A DNA stretch of 64,000 nucleotides from Steromphala cineraria (Eukaryota; Mollusca; Gastropoda; Trochida; Trochidae). Under the pieces are notes generated by a model, which worked only from the letters and a program-made list of their open reading frames with translations, did not search any database and was not told the DNA's origin. This document shows positions 49,353 to 60,590 of this stretch, one piece after another. The stretch spans positions 61,016,575 through 61,080,574 of the forward strand of contig OU744725.1 of the NCBI GenBank assembly GCA_916613615.1, read 5' to 3'. Made by a program: the position numbers and the translations under genes. Every line of letters begins with the position of its first letter. The first letter of the stretch is position 1.

Positions 49353-50179
49353 GTGAAAATTATCTAAATTAAGATGCTGCTAGTTGAATAGTTATAATAG
49401 TTGAGAAGATACACATTCAAGGAACATACAATTATTCTGTGTGCCTATGAGCCCGTTGTATATATACATACCATAAGCCTACGTACGTCCATCGACTGCG
49501 AGGTATAAGTGTATGTACAGAAAGTGTACGGTATGTGTGGATGTGGATGAATGGATGGACAGAGACCATCACAAACACTAGCCAGGGGTCAGTGAGTGCA
49601 TGTGGCTAGTTACACAGTGTGTGTCAACACTGGTGCTTGATTGACACGGACAACACCTGTCTAGAGTTGACCACTGTCCAGGGCCGTAATTAACCATTTA
49701 AGTGTCATGGCCTGTTACCGTACCCTCCTTTCAGACCGGGGTTAAAGTTTGATTTGCAATGATGAAGCTTGTTATTGTGGCGAGCCCTTAATCTCCTGGG
49801 ATGAATAGAGGTGTTGTTAGGATTCGAACCCCGACCGTGATGATGGGGTGGCGATTTACAATGTTGCGAAGTGGCGTGTAAAGGAGGAAAGGAACTGACG
49901 TGAGAAGTATGGTTAAGATGCTTAATACTGATTAAGAGCTTTAACTTCAACTGTACGGCTTCCACCAATTGTTCAACTCCCCAGGTTGGTTCCATAAGAG
50001 TTTCTGGATTAAGACGTAAGAGTCCTGCCTGAAATGTTATTGGACAGTCGGGACCCTTCCTACAATCTTACCTCTGTTAAGTGCTGGTATTGATAATAGA
50101 AGTTTAACGTTTGGAGATATCGTTGTTTTAGATTAATTTTTGTACAATCCAACTTACTTCTTTGATGGGCAATCTAGAA
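49353..50179. other. Moderate-GC region
   Basis: 49440-50050 is GC-richer and complex, with CCATCGACTGCGAGG near 49489 and many TGTGTG words at 49520-49640. A GGATTCGAACC word (49820-49830) resembles the complement of a tRNA B box, but no tRNA folds around it. No gene recognised. Confidence 0.35.
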
Positions 50180-50290
50180 GTTGATACAGAAGATGAAGAC
50201 AATATTATGGATATACAACTTCTTTATTCAAGTTTACTTTTGAACTTGAAGTTGTATATCCATAATATTGTTTCATCTCTTCAATTCAAC
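50180..50290. mobile_element. Inverted repeat related to the Penelope-like repeat at 20.3 kb
   Basis: Arms of about 44 bp (50180-50223 and 50247-50290), nearly perfect over the inner 30 bp, with a loop that is itself dyadic (TTCAAG/CTTGAA). The arms contain ATTATGGATATACAACTTC and TTTATTC, matching in order the ATTTTATGGATAACAACTTC and TTTATTC words of the 20.3-kb repeat. No CGAAACGTC core is present. The shared arm sequence suggests the same element family. Confidence 0.55.
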
Positions 50291-51828
50291 TTAGTTATTT
50301 ATACAGAAAATGGTTATGAATCAATAGGATCCATTACTTACGATCAAGGGTTGTGAAACTGCAAGTGCAACCCTTATGTAATTGTTATGCGATTGAGTTA
50401 TCTATTCAGGAAAGTAAACTATGATCTGTGCATATTTTGCGATATTGCATTCTCAGGAAAAGCTTTTGGACCCAACCTAAACTCGATGTTGACATTTCTG
50501 TGGATCGTAATATAAACCATGCACACTTTAGTGTTGGAAATCCAGTTGGTCCTGAGTGGTTATATATATTCAAAAGTAATAGTTGTGGCATGTATTTGAC
50601 ATATTTTTGGTCTGTAATTCATATCACTTCATTTTCCCTTTATGTTAGACTTTTTTTCGTGATCAACTGCCTAAACCGTCATTACGTTTTATTCTTGATT
50701 CCCATTCAATGATGTCGGGGTAATGTGTTACATGGGAAAGGGTTTTGTATGAAGAAAGTCATTCATTTTTACTTTTAATTAATGGAATGCTCATCGGAAG
50801 TTGTCTAAAAGTATTGTCATGGAAACGAAATTTTAGGGAACATATCTGTTTTTACTCAATATCAGCAATCAATGATTTATGCACACCGTTAAAACGATTC
50901 ATTCATAAAATGTTCTAAACAGCCTTTTTAATGTGTCACTTAAAAAAGACCAAATTTTGTGTTATTTAAATTGCACTATCGCTTAAGCAACGGTTATTTT
51001 ACTTAAAGACTTTCAATGCTGTATGCATGTGGTATAGACGTAACGTAGTTGATAGATCTACAAACTCAAAATTAAATAATATTTGTTATAAGATACAAAC
51101 GTAGGTAACCAACTGTCGAGATTCAAATGTGAGTTTTGAATTAATTAATTTCATTTTCAAATATAATAATACTACATGTAAACTAATGTCCAAAAGAAAC
51201 GATACCAAGTTTTCAACGTCCCCCGGAATAAAACTCTATTACCTGGCAGAGTCGAATTTAAGTGTGCCTAACAGGCATATGTCTTGTAAAGAAGTATGCA
51301 CATTTTCATTCTTCAGGAAAAGATACTTTTGATATTGTGTCTCCTCAAACGCACATGGGGTGCATAAATCGAAATTTAAAGTTGTTTTATGCACAGAACT
51401 TTTGTCATTTCACTATAAAATTGATAAAGTATTGAATTTAGGTAAGAATACAATCTTGTTGATACAATGCACTTTATTTGACATAAATTCGTTGACGCGT
51501 CACTGCCCTAGAACGTTTTAAAGCAAGCAAAAGTGTCCCATTTCTCTCTGCTATCTCGCCTAGTTAAGGAGATTCCGAATTGATGTTTATTTCAAATGCG
51601 TGTTTCTCGCAAACATGAAAAGATAATGTTTTGAAATTTTGCATAGAGGTGAGTTGACTACTCAAGAAATGATAAAACTATGTTTTAGTCGTATCAATCT
51701 GCAGTGGGTTGAGTTATCTTGCCATTTGTATGGTAACGTTTCTTTTGGACACTAGTTTACATATGACATTAAAACAAGTATATTTCTAATTCCTAATTCT
51801 CGAACGATGTCTTTAATCCATGGCCTTG
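50291..51828. other. AT-rich spacer
   Basis: No gene or repeat recognised. 51480-51560 is slightly more complex. Confidence 0.45.
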
Positions 51829-51830
51829 TA

Positions 51831-52239
51831 CAGTAAAACCCGGTCATAATGCCACCATTTGTCTAAGAGAAAATATTGCATTATATCCAGGTTGGCATTA
51901 CACCCAGGTAAGGCATTTGGAAACACTTTGGCAACAAACCATCTGAGGAAAGTAGAATGTCACTCGAGTAGTTCATGCTTATTAAACATCATCAAACATG
52001 CTCCCAATGTAAATGATTTTACCCATGAAAATTAAACTTAATAAGTTCAAACATTATCTTAAATAGTGTGGTTTCATTTGCATTTTAGTCCGGGAAAACT
52101 GACTTTTGTTTCAAAAAGTATTGGTAAATGGCACTATATCCAGTTTGGCATTATAACCAGTGAGATATAAGGGCAGGAATTCCGTTCTGGCAAAAACATG
52201 GTATTACTTCCAGTGTGGCATTAAAACCAGGGTTTACTG
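51831..52239 (+). mobile_element. Pogo/mariner-like MITE with TA target duplication
   Basis: The left end is TA-CAGTAAAACCCGGTCATAA (TA at 51829-51830). The right end has CCAGGGTTTACTG-TA (TA at 52240-52241). CAGTAAAACC-type ends with a TA target duplication are typical of pogo/Tigger members of the Tc1-mariner superfamily (family knowledge). Inside, GGCATTATAACCAG-like words repeat at least four times, near both ends. At about 409 bp it has no transposase frame, so it is non-autonomous. Confidence 0.75.
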
Positions 52240-52241
52240 TA

Positions 52242-52359
52242 TATAGTTTCAATAAATTTGTAAAAAAACCAATCAAAACCTTAATGAACCCTCAAACCTC
52301 AATGAAGACATATCTTATTGAAATTTCATTTAACGTCTGAAATGCTTGTAGATCCGTTC
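52242..52359. other. AT-rich flank of the pogo-like MITE
   Basis: Short spacer with nothing recognised. Confidence 0.4.
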
Positions 52360-52850
52360 GTAGCAAAGCGTTTAATCTCGCGGGGTTTAATCGCATCTTC
52401 TTCTCCAAACAAGCTATGATTGATGTGTGACGCGTCGGTTTGTGTAATGTAATAACTGCTGATAGTTAACGGGTCTTTCATTCACTTATCAACTGCCTTA
52501 AAGTCAATTATCGTGAGCAGTTTGGACGTATGACATAACGTGTAGCTTGATATTTCTGTTTTCCTTCTTCACTGGCAAAAGTCAGAGGTCATCCTAATGC
52601 CATCAGGACATGTTTGTGTCTCTCCACCGCCGAGAAGAAAGTGTCATGGCCAATACGTAGAGTCACCAGACACATTTATCTACCACGACGTATACAAGAT
52701 CAAAAACAAACCTGGTTTGATGAACTTCATCATTTGATTTGTTCACACGCCGGGCTATTTTTACACAAGTCTGTATGGTGTACGGTATTTAGGGCTATGT
52801 CGGTTACACAATACAGTCCATGGTTGACAAAGTGATTATCTTCTATTGGT
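52360..52850. other. GC-richer island, candidate conserved non-coding element
   Basis: High-complexity block. It contains TGATTGAT (52417-52424) followed closely by TGTGACGC, a PBX/MEIS-like arrangement. It also has GGGTTTAATCGC near 52383, TCAATTATCG near 52503 and AGAGGTCATCC near 52586. A 73-codon plus frame is unrecognised. Confidence 0.4.
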
Positions 52851-53386
52851 GCATCGAAACTTACAACTACAAGTACATTTCCAAATTTCTTTAAGAAGCG
52901 AAATATTTATAGTTTTTTTTAAATATCTAAGGCATTTAGAAATATGCAATCAGAAAATTCAAAACAAATGGTTCCAAGCATATCCGTGCTCTAAGAGTGT
53001 TGGCTTTTCACGACAAACGTGATTATCTACATTACCATTCCGCATTGGTGGTCAGTTAACCTAAAGGTAATGAAATCTATAGCCACTTTATGTCCGATAC
53101 TACTTTTTACTCAATCGATGATGTCGCGTTCTTTATACTTATTTTTATGCTTGTGATACACGTTTTAACTTTGTTATATATTCATACTTTATACATTTTC
53201 TTCTAATGTTTATTTTATATATAATACTTTGTATTGTTATTCATAATTTTTTATACATATTATTCTAATGTCTCTTTTATGCATAATTACGTTCTTGAAA
53301 TAATATGTTATGTATCTTTACAAATTCGTATTGCTTTACCATTGGCCGAATCATCAATAGTTTGATATACAGACCCCACGTGTTCC
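52851..53386. other. AT-rich spacer
   Basis: Includes T-rich sequence with repeated TTATTCTAATGT-like words at 53200-53280. Nothing else is recognised. Confidence 0.45.
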
Positions 53387-53741
53387 TTCAAGAAGAGTAG
53401 CACGTTTTAAGGGGGAATATAAGGTGATGTCAGGTAAATGAAAATAAACGAATCCGCGAAAGACCATGTAATTTAACTAAATGAATCAATAATAAATCAG
53501 ATATATAATGTTAAGGTCAGCCATGCGATTCCTTTTCCTTACACAACCTGAACTAAAGGTCTTCACATAAAAATGGCAGCCAATGGAATGTAATTCGTTA
53601 TAATTTGTTCTCTGACTATGGTTGGTTGGTGTTGTGAGATTTTTGACACTATCAAAATAATACATTTAGCATTAATGTACGATTATCAGTGAAACATTGA
53701 AAATATAAAATTTTCAAAAAAGGTGCTACTGCCCCTTTCAA
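53387..53741 (+). mobile_element. TTAA-type MITE, copy F
   Basis: A full-length but diverged copy. GAGTAGCACGTTTTAAGGGG and AATATAAGGTGATGTCAGG are at the left, CTTCACATAAAAATGGCAGC is internal and GGTGCTACTGCCCCTTTCAA is at the right. Both flanks read TTCAA rather than TTAA, so either both sites mutated or the target was a variant. Confidence 0.82.
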
Positions 53742-53929
53742 CTACCGAGATACAGCCACCTCAACCACAAAGGCAATATGATTATGGAGGCAGTTCGATG
53801 TTATCGTTATCTAAAATATAATTATTCTATAAAAGTTTTCTATGTTATTGCTAAAAGTAATATGTTTAGAGGGTCGTCAAACATATCATTACTCAGCCAC
53901 AGTACTAAAATGAATTATTAAGTACAAAG

Positions 53930-54113
53930 CGAAAACCTCCTGGGGCTATTTTTGTGTGAAAACCTTGTAATCATTTGAAAACGAAAAATGGATTCGTGTA
54001 GCTTAATCGAACATTGTGCGTACTTTTCAAGAATATCATCTTGTAATTGGTAACATGTATTCTTAATTTTATGAGATCCCTCTGCTTTCCCCAAACGTGC
54101 TGCTATCCCTTAA
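53930..54113 (-). mobile_element. Truncated, diverged TTAA-type MITE relative
   Basis: Read on the minus strand it starts TTAAGGGATAGCAGCACGTTT and later has AGGTTTTCACACAAAAATAGC, which match the terminus and the internal block of the family in order. The other terminus is not visible, so the copy appears truncated near 53930. Confidence 0.5.
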
Positions 54114-55049
54114 ATGTCCCCGCGTCATCAGGTTTACAGATTTTACCTCTTTTACAGAGCCCATTGCTCACCTATGAATAATTCTTGGTAAAGGTTTAAT
54201 CACATTCAATATAATAACCATCAACCAGAAGGTTCTTTTCGTGTGTGGTCATCAGAACTAGCTCATGATATTTGACATCTTACACATTACCTTCCTGTCT
54301 ATTTGGAAAAATCAATTGAAAAAAACATTAACATCTTTATCTTCACCAACAATATTTCTTAATTTCAGATTTTGATATGATATTCTAGTTAACCAAAATT
54401 ACCTATGCAACATCGTTTTCGTGCTTGCCAAAATCCTCTTTAGTATTTGATTTTAACTACCAATTCTATCGAAATCGGCACCTTATATTTTTCCAATAAA
54501 TATATGATCATATTACAAAAACTTGTCAATGTCATCGAAAGTCGTCATTCATCAGTATTGTCAATGTCATCATCATCACAGTTTCCAGATGGCATGCTGT
54601 GCTTCAACAATCACAAGGTGATGGCTATTGTATTCAACCTGTCAGGAATTTCATCAACATTATGATCACCAGAGGTCTTTAAAATGCCATTAAATAACTA
54701 TTTCTGTAAGGTTGACAAGAACTCAGGAACGTGTCAATATGGGGGTCAGACCGAACATGGAGCAACAGCTATAATGAAGCACACTGGGTAATTAAGGAAC
54801 AATTAATGTATGTTGACTGATGATTTTATCAAATTAGACCACCATAGTAAGAGATCAAAGCCCGTTTATGTAAATGTTCTCTGCTGGTGTTTATCCACAG
54901 TGTTGCTGAGTCCCTGGCAGAATGCTGAATGTCACTTGTTCTTGGACCTGCAGCCTACTGCACTAACCTTCACTGCAGGATCACTCACTTCAACATGCAT
55001 AAACATGAACATATTGCACAGTTGTTCTCTTCATTACAGTTAACGTGTT
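54114..55049. other. Mixed spacer
   Basis: No gene recognised. 54530-54610 contains short TCATCATC runs. 54870-55000 is moderately GC-rich. Confidence 0.4.
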
Positions 55050-56432
55050 TATAGTATAGCAGATTGACATACTGATGGTATAGCAGATTGACATACTGAT
55101 GGTATAGCAGATTGACATACTGATGGTATAGCAGATTGACATACTGATGGTATAGCAGATTGGCATACTGATTATATAGCAGATTGGCATACTGATGGTT
55201 TAGCACCTTCACATCAGTGGTATAGAACCTTCACATAAGTGGTATAGCAGATAGGAAAAATGATGGTATAGCAGATTGACATACTGATGGTTTAGCAGCT
55301 TGACATACTGATGATATAGCAGATTGACATACTGATGGTATAGCAGATTGACATACTGATGGTATAGCAGATTGACATACTGGTGGTATAGCACCTTCAT
55401 ATACTGATGGTATATCACCTTCACATAAATGGTATAGCAGATTGGCAAAATGATGGTATAGCAGATTGAATACTGATGGTATACCAGATTGACATACTGA
55501 TGGTATAGCAGATTGACATACTGATGGTTTACCAGATTGACATACTGTTGGTATAGCACCTTCAAATGCTGATGGTATAGCAGATTGACATACTGATGGT
55601 ATAGCAGATTGACATACTGATGGTATAGCAGATTATCATACTGATGGTATAACACCTTATATGCTGTTGGTATAGCAGATTGACATACTGATGGTATAGC
55701 AGATTGACATACTGATGGTATAGCAGATTGGCATACTGATGGTTTAGCACCTTCACATAAGTGGTATAGAACCTTCACATAAGTGGAATAGAACCTACAC
55801 ATAAGTGGTATAGAACCTTCACATAAGTGGTATAGAACCTTCACATAAGTGGAATAGAACCTACACATAAGTGGTATAGAACCTTCACATAAGTGGAATA
55901 GAACCTACACATAAGTGGTATAGAACCTAAACATAAGTGGTATAGAACCTTCACATAAGTGGTATAGAACCTTCACATAAGTGGTATAGCAGATAGGAAA
56001 AATGATGGTTTAGCAGATTGACATACTGATGTTATAGCAGATTGACATACTGATGGTATAGCAGATTGACATACTGATGGTATAGCACCTTCATATATTG
56101 ATGGTATATCACCTTCACATAAATGGTATAGCAGATTGGCAAAATGATGGTATAGCAGATTGACATACTGATGGTATAGCATCTTCACATACTGATGGTA
56201 TAGCAGATTGACATACTGATGGTATAGCAGATTGACATACTGATGGTGTAGCAGGTTGACATACTGATGGTATAGCACCTTCATATACTGATGGTATAGC
56301 AGATTGACATACTGATGGTATAGCAGATTGACATACTAATGGTTTAGCAGATTGACATACTGGTGGTATAGCAGATTGACATACTGAGGTTTAGCACCTT
56401 CCCATAACACCTTCACATAATTGACATAGCAG
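55050..56432. repeat. Mixed 24/22-bp minisatellite, about 1.4 kb
   Basis: The main unit is 24 bp (GGTATAGCAGATTGACATAC plus TGAT). A second unit type of 22 bp (GGTATAGAACCTTCACATAA plus GT) fills about 55745-55985. Hybrid units also occur (for example GGTATAGCACCTTCA, then TATACTGAT). A higher-order duplication is visible: ATAGGAAAAATGATGGT at 55251 recurs at 55993, and TCACATAAATGGTATAGCAG at 55431 recurs at 56115. Because 24 is a multiple of three, the minus strand has open frames up to 219 codons rich in Tyr-His-Gln-Tyr-Val-Asn-Leu-Leu repeats. These are by-products, not genes. Confidence 0.95.
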
Positions 56433-57654
56433 TTTGAGATAACTTAACTTTTACACCACGAATTGACGTAGAAACACCTTATTATGACATGATTTTGGCA
56501 TCGAAGACACCGTCCAGGGAAGTTACTTTCAAAGTTGTATAACGTCACAGACGGGTATGAAACAATGATTGCTTAGTAATGTGTACTTACGAAAAGTATG
56601 AATTCATATTTATACCATGTTGTCGATAAAGCACGTTGTGTTGAAATTACACATTTTCGAGATGAAACTGTTCGGGACCATGGCAGTTCTCAGAATGCAA
56701 AAATCTATTTTCCATTCAACTTATCACTTCAACATGCAATGTTACTGGTACAAACGATTTTATCATCAATACTGCAACTCTGATATTCTCACTAGTGTCA
56801 CACTCTTATGATTCAAATACATGAATACTGAATTAGCTCAATCATAACAATTCAGGTGTTAGCATGAAACCGTTGTTTAATTTTGATGAATAAAACTTTA
56901 ACGCCCGAATTTAGTTTTTTAATTGAGCCGCTTTTATATATAAGACTGGGAAAAGGCAGTATCATTGGTCGACATATTTCTACAGTAAAATACTTTTTTT
57001 GATATTTTCTAACACGCTCTAAAGTAACAAACTATCATATTCTCAAATTTTATCATTTAACTTCATAATCCAACACCATCAAAATGTATCACCACATCAA
57101 GTTCTCAAAAATCGAAATTTTTACTTGATAGCCTTACACCTAAATCACCTCAAAAATATTGTTGAATTATGATTTTGTTTTAAACGCAAACACCTTGACA
57201 AGAAGGCAAGTGCAACGTATTCCCGGCTTTATGTATGACAAGCCACTGCAAAATGTCACCATTAAAACATTCAGTTCAGATGAAATTAATGTCAAATTTC
57301 TAAGCCTTGATAGCCCCGCCCACTGAAATGGGTGTGGTCACTTAGGAAACAGTTGCAGCCACAAGTGACAATTTAATGGTAAGGGAGACTTCCTCCTATA
57401 CAGGGGCGTTGTTTACATGCAAAGGTAAAAACAAACCCTAGCTACTGGCTACTGTTTCCACGCCGTGTTATATACACTCTCAAGATGTGTTGCAGATTTA
57501 TTGTATACTTGAAAGACGATATTGTGATAAATAGAGGAGATAAAGCCTCTTGAGTGATCTATGACTTCACATATAGCTCTTCCAGATGACTTTTAGCCCA
57601 GTTTGGGATTGATATGGAAGCTCAAGTGCAAACACATATCATCCTTTGTAACGA
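56433..57654. other. AT-rich spacer with small GC-richer patch
   Basis: 57290-57480 is of higher complexity (CCCGCCCACTGAAATGGGTG near 57315). The remainder is AT-rich. No gene recognised. Confidence 0.4.
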
Positions 57655-57705
57655 ATGAGGTGAGGGAGGGGGAGGGGGGGGGGGAGCTGGGTGTTGGGGG
57701 GGACA
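57655..57705 (+). other. G-rich tract with quadruplex potential
   Basis: GAGGGAGGGGGAGG followed by a run of about 11 G, then AGCTGGGTGTTGGGGGGG. Four or more G runs lie within 50 bp. It sits just before a minisatellite. Confidence 0.65.
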
Positions 57706-57774
57706 AACTGTTGCTTAGTTACAGAAGATTGTTAGCTTAGTCTGATCAATCGTAAACAGTAATCGGAGATTGTC

Positions 57775-58100
57775 ATTATGTGCTTTAGGCTCTGTTATAA
57801 TGTGCTTTAAGCTCTGTTATAATGTGCTTAAGGCTCTGTTATGATGTGCTTTACGCTCTGTTATGATGTGCCATACGCTCTGTTATGATGTGCTTTACGC
57901 TCTGCTATGATGTGCTTTACGCTCTGTTATAATGTGCTTTAAGCTCTGTTACAATGTGCTTTAAGTTCTGTTACAATGTGCTTTACGCTCTGTTATGCTG
58001 TGCTTTACGCTATGTTATGATATGCTTTACGCTCTGTTATAATGTGCTTTAAGCTCTGTTACAATGTGCTTTAAGTTCTGTTACAATGTGCTTTACGCTC
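57775..58100. repeat. 22-bp minisatellite, about 15 units
   Basis: Units TGTGCTTTAAGCTCTGTTAT + AA with variants (TTTACGCTC, GTTACAA, GTTATGA). A block of three units (ending in AAGTTCTGTTACAATGTGC) is repeated with a 110-bp (five-unit) offset, at about 57931 and 58041, showing internal amplification of a unit group. Confidence 0.93.
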
Positions 58101-58922
58101 ATTTCAGGAAGCTTTGTTCTTCTGTCATCGAGGGTGACCAGATTTGATGTATTCTTACATGTTAAATAAATTGATTGATTTAAAATTTACCTTTGTTGTA
58201 AAACTGATCCTGATAAAATACGTTGTTTATATATATAACAGTAAACAGAAACTGGGGCTTCTTTCTTGTTTGGTTGACTCTCGATTAAGATGCCTTTCCC
58301 CTTTGTTATTTTTGAGTGTTTAGATTCGATGCCTTTTACATAGACAATGGAAAGTTCTTTAAATGATTTATTTCAATGCACTAAAATATACGATATATGT
58401 TACAGTTAGAGTAACAAGTAACTAAATATATACATGATATATATATCAGTTTGAGTAACTAGAAACTAAATAAATATATTATATGTTACAGTTAGAGTAA
58501 CTAGAAATCATTATAATGACAATACAACTGATAATAATAATAACATGCTTATTTCAGGTACCCTTCTTCCTCTGTTATTAAGGGTAATCGGATTTGATGT
58601 CTTCTTCGTGTAAAATAAAGTTCTAACATGCTATTACACAATTTTACAATTGTTTCAGAGAGCTAAATACCTTTACAATATAAGAAACAGCACAGAATCT
58701 AGTATGTGGTCTATTAATGTTTGCTTTGTGTTCAATCTTCCGGTACCTTATTGTGAATGGTAGATTTGAAGTATTCTTACATGTTACATAAAAAGCGTTT
58801 AATAATCAAAATTTTCCATTGAAGAAAATTGTTTTTATGCGCTATATACGTATACCTATATGTGCCAGTAACCAGTTTCTTGAGTTCCTTCTAGTATTGC
58901 GGCATCTTTCCTCTTCTGTTAT
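58101..58922. repeat. Decayed long tandem repeat following the 22-bp array
   Basis: A phrase of the form TTCTTC-TCTGTTATT-AAGGGT-(G/A)A-TC-GATTTGATGT-TTCTT, followed by a TGT(A)AAATAAA-like word, recurs in diverged form near 58120, 58290, 58565, 58745 and, interrupted by a MITE, near 58905/59278. Between copies, a shorter 40-60 bp repeat (GTTACAGTTAGAGTAACAAG-like) occurs three times at 58400-58510. The period is irregular, roughly 160-280 bp. Confidence 0.5.
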
Positions 58923-59277
58923 TTAAAGGGACAGTAGCACGTTTTAGGTAGAATATAAGGTGATGTCAGGGAAATGAAAATAAATGATTCTGATTGAAAG
59001 ACAATGTATTTAAACTAAATGCAGCAGTAATAAATCAGATATATAATGTAAAGTTCAGCCACGCGATTCCTTTTTCTTACACAAAATGAATTAAGCTATT
59101 CACACAAAAATGGCCGCCAATGGAGTTTATGTGAATTGTTATAATGTTTTCTCTGACTATTGATGATTGGTTTGTGTAATGAGATTTTTGACACAATCAA
59201 AAAGGACATTTAATACTAATGAACAATGAAAACTTGGAAATATAAATTTACAAAAAAAAAGTGCTACTGCTTCTGAA
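58923..59277 (+). mobile_element. TTAA-flanked MITE, copy G
   Basis: A 355-bp copy with TTAA at 58923-58926 and TGAA at 59274-59277. It contains AATATAAGGTGATGTCAGG, the internal CACACAAAAATGGCCGCC and a mutated right end (GTGCTACTGCTTCTGAA). It interrupts a unit of the surrounding decayed repeat. The flank after it (AGGGTGATAAGAGTCTTCTC) continues the unit seen uninterrupted at about 58578 onward. Confidence 0.85.
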
Positions 59278-59789
59278 AGGGTGATAAGAGTCTTCTCGCG
59301 TGTAAAATAGAGTTAATTAATGATTTTAAAAATTCAATGCGTTCAAACTCTGACACGATAAAAGCAGATTTCATATGTTCTTACATTTTGAAACAATCGT
59401 TGAAGATCTAATTCGTAGGATCTATGTATCGTGTTACATTAATATGTTGATAATAAATAAGCTACATTGGTATTAAGTGTTTATATCATGTTATAAAAAT
59501 GTGTTAACGTTTTAACACTATATTATGATATATCGTGTATAAAAGGATAACACGTTTTTTAGATCTGAAATGTATCAGTGCCATTCATTGTATCATATTT
59601 TTTGACTGCTTTATAACCATATTGCAAATTGACAAATTTCGTTTTTTAAGAGGCAATAAAAACGATACCGATCCTTCGTATTTCAACCCTTTCCACGTAG
59701 CCATTTCTCTGACAGGCAAACAAATGTTATCAATATACAAAGAACATTAGGGCATATTAGATAAACTAAACAATACAAAAGAACACATC
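59278..59789. other. AT-rich spacer
   Basis: Nothing recognised beyond the first 40 bp, which continue the decayed repeat. Confidence 0.45.
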
Positions 59790-60200
59790 CGGCACTCGGG
59801 AACAAATACCGATGATAAGGATGTCAATCACCCTCTCCTCTCACACACATGTTGTCAATTTCACACGTGGATGTCCATTTCAATAGAACGCTGCTGAAAT
59901 TGACAGGTATTTCAGTAGGTCCGCAGCTCACATATCGTGTATATAGCAGGTAAAGGGAACAGGATGGGTCACCCGCTACATATACAAGACTGAGTTGACA
60001 AGCCGCTACATTTACATCCCAAACATGCTTAAGATCTCCTGCCCAATTATTCTCAATTCAGAGCCCAGCCGAAAAGGTTTCGCGACTATGGCCGATATTT
60101 CAAGGGTATTTGTGTGACACGAGCGTGTAATCCCTCGCCGCCCTATGAGAGTAGGTGGGGCGGGTATATCATCCACCTTGATAGACTGGGGCATTTCAAA
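59790..60200. other. GC-richer island, candidate conserved non-coding element
   Basis: High-complexity block with related words TTGTCAATTTCACACGTGGA and GAAATTGACAGG (59850-59910; the second half complements the first), GTGTGACACGAGCG near 60112 and CACCTTGATAGACTGGGG near 60175. No recognised open frame. Confidence 0.4.
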
Positions 60201-60329
60201 GAGATGGGGATTTGTACGGTAATCAAATAGTTTGTACCATTATAATTATACATCAAAAGCATTTTGTTCATCATATACCGAATCGCATTTAATCTTTGTA
60301 CTCACTGTATTTAACAATATTAATATCCC
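60201..60329. other. AT-rich spacer
   Basis: Nothing recognised. Confidence 0.4.
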
Positions 60330-60590
60330 TGAATACCATATACCACATTACCATATTTCTACAAGACTTTAATCAATTTTCCTTTTAAAACTTTCCATAA
60401 ATACTATATTCCAACGAAAACAAATTCTTGGTTCTTATGAAAATATTGTATATTCTAACGACAGCTTATTCCTAAAACAACATAATCCAACCTATTCCAT
60501 ATGCGAACAATACAATATTCCAACAAAAACATCGACCTAAGATACCATATTCACTCAATACCATATTTCAACAATACTATTTTCAATGAA
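60330..60590. repeat. Very degenerate short repeat
   Basis: Words such as CCATATTTCTACAAGAC, ACTATATTCCAACGAAAAC, ACAATATTCCAACAAAAAC and CCATATTTCAACAATAC recur every 30-60 bp. They suggest an old tandem repeat, too decayed to define a unit. Confidence 0.35.

Noticed and set aside
49815..49860. Possible minus-strand tRNA (GGTTCGAATCC B-box-like word)
   Set aside because: The T-stem does not pair over five bases, no A box lies at the right distance, and no acceptor stem can be formed.
54985..56284. Minus-strand frames up to 219 codons with an eight-residue repeat
   Set aside because: They are the translation of a 24-bp minisatellite. The 22-bp units break the phase and no gene context exists.
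57775..58100. CRISPR-like array
   Set aside because: Units are contiguous without unique spacers. This is a minisatellite in a eukaryotic genome.
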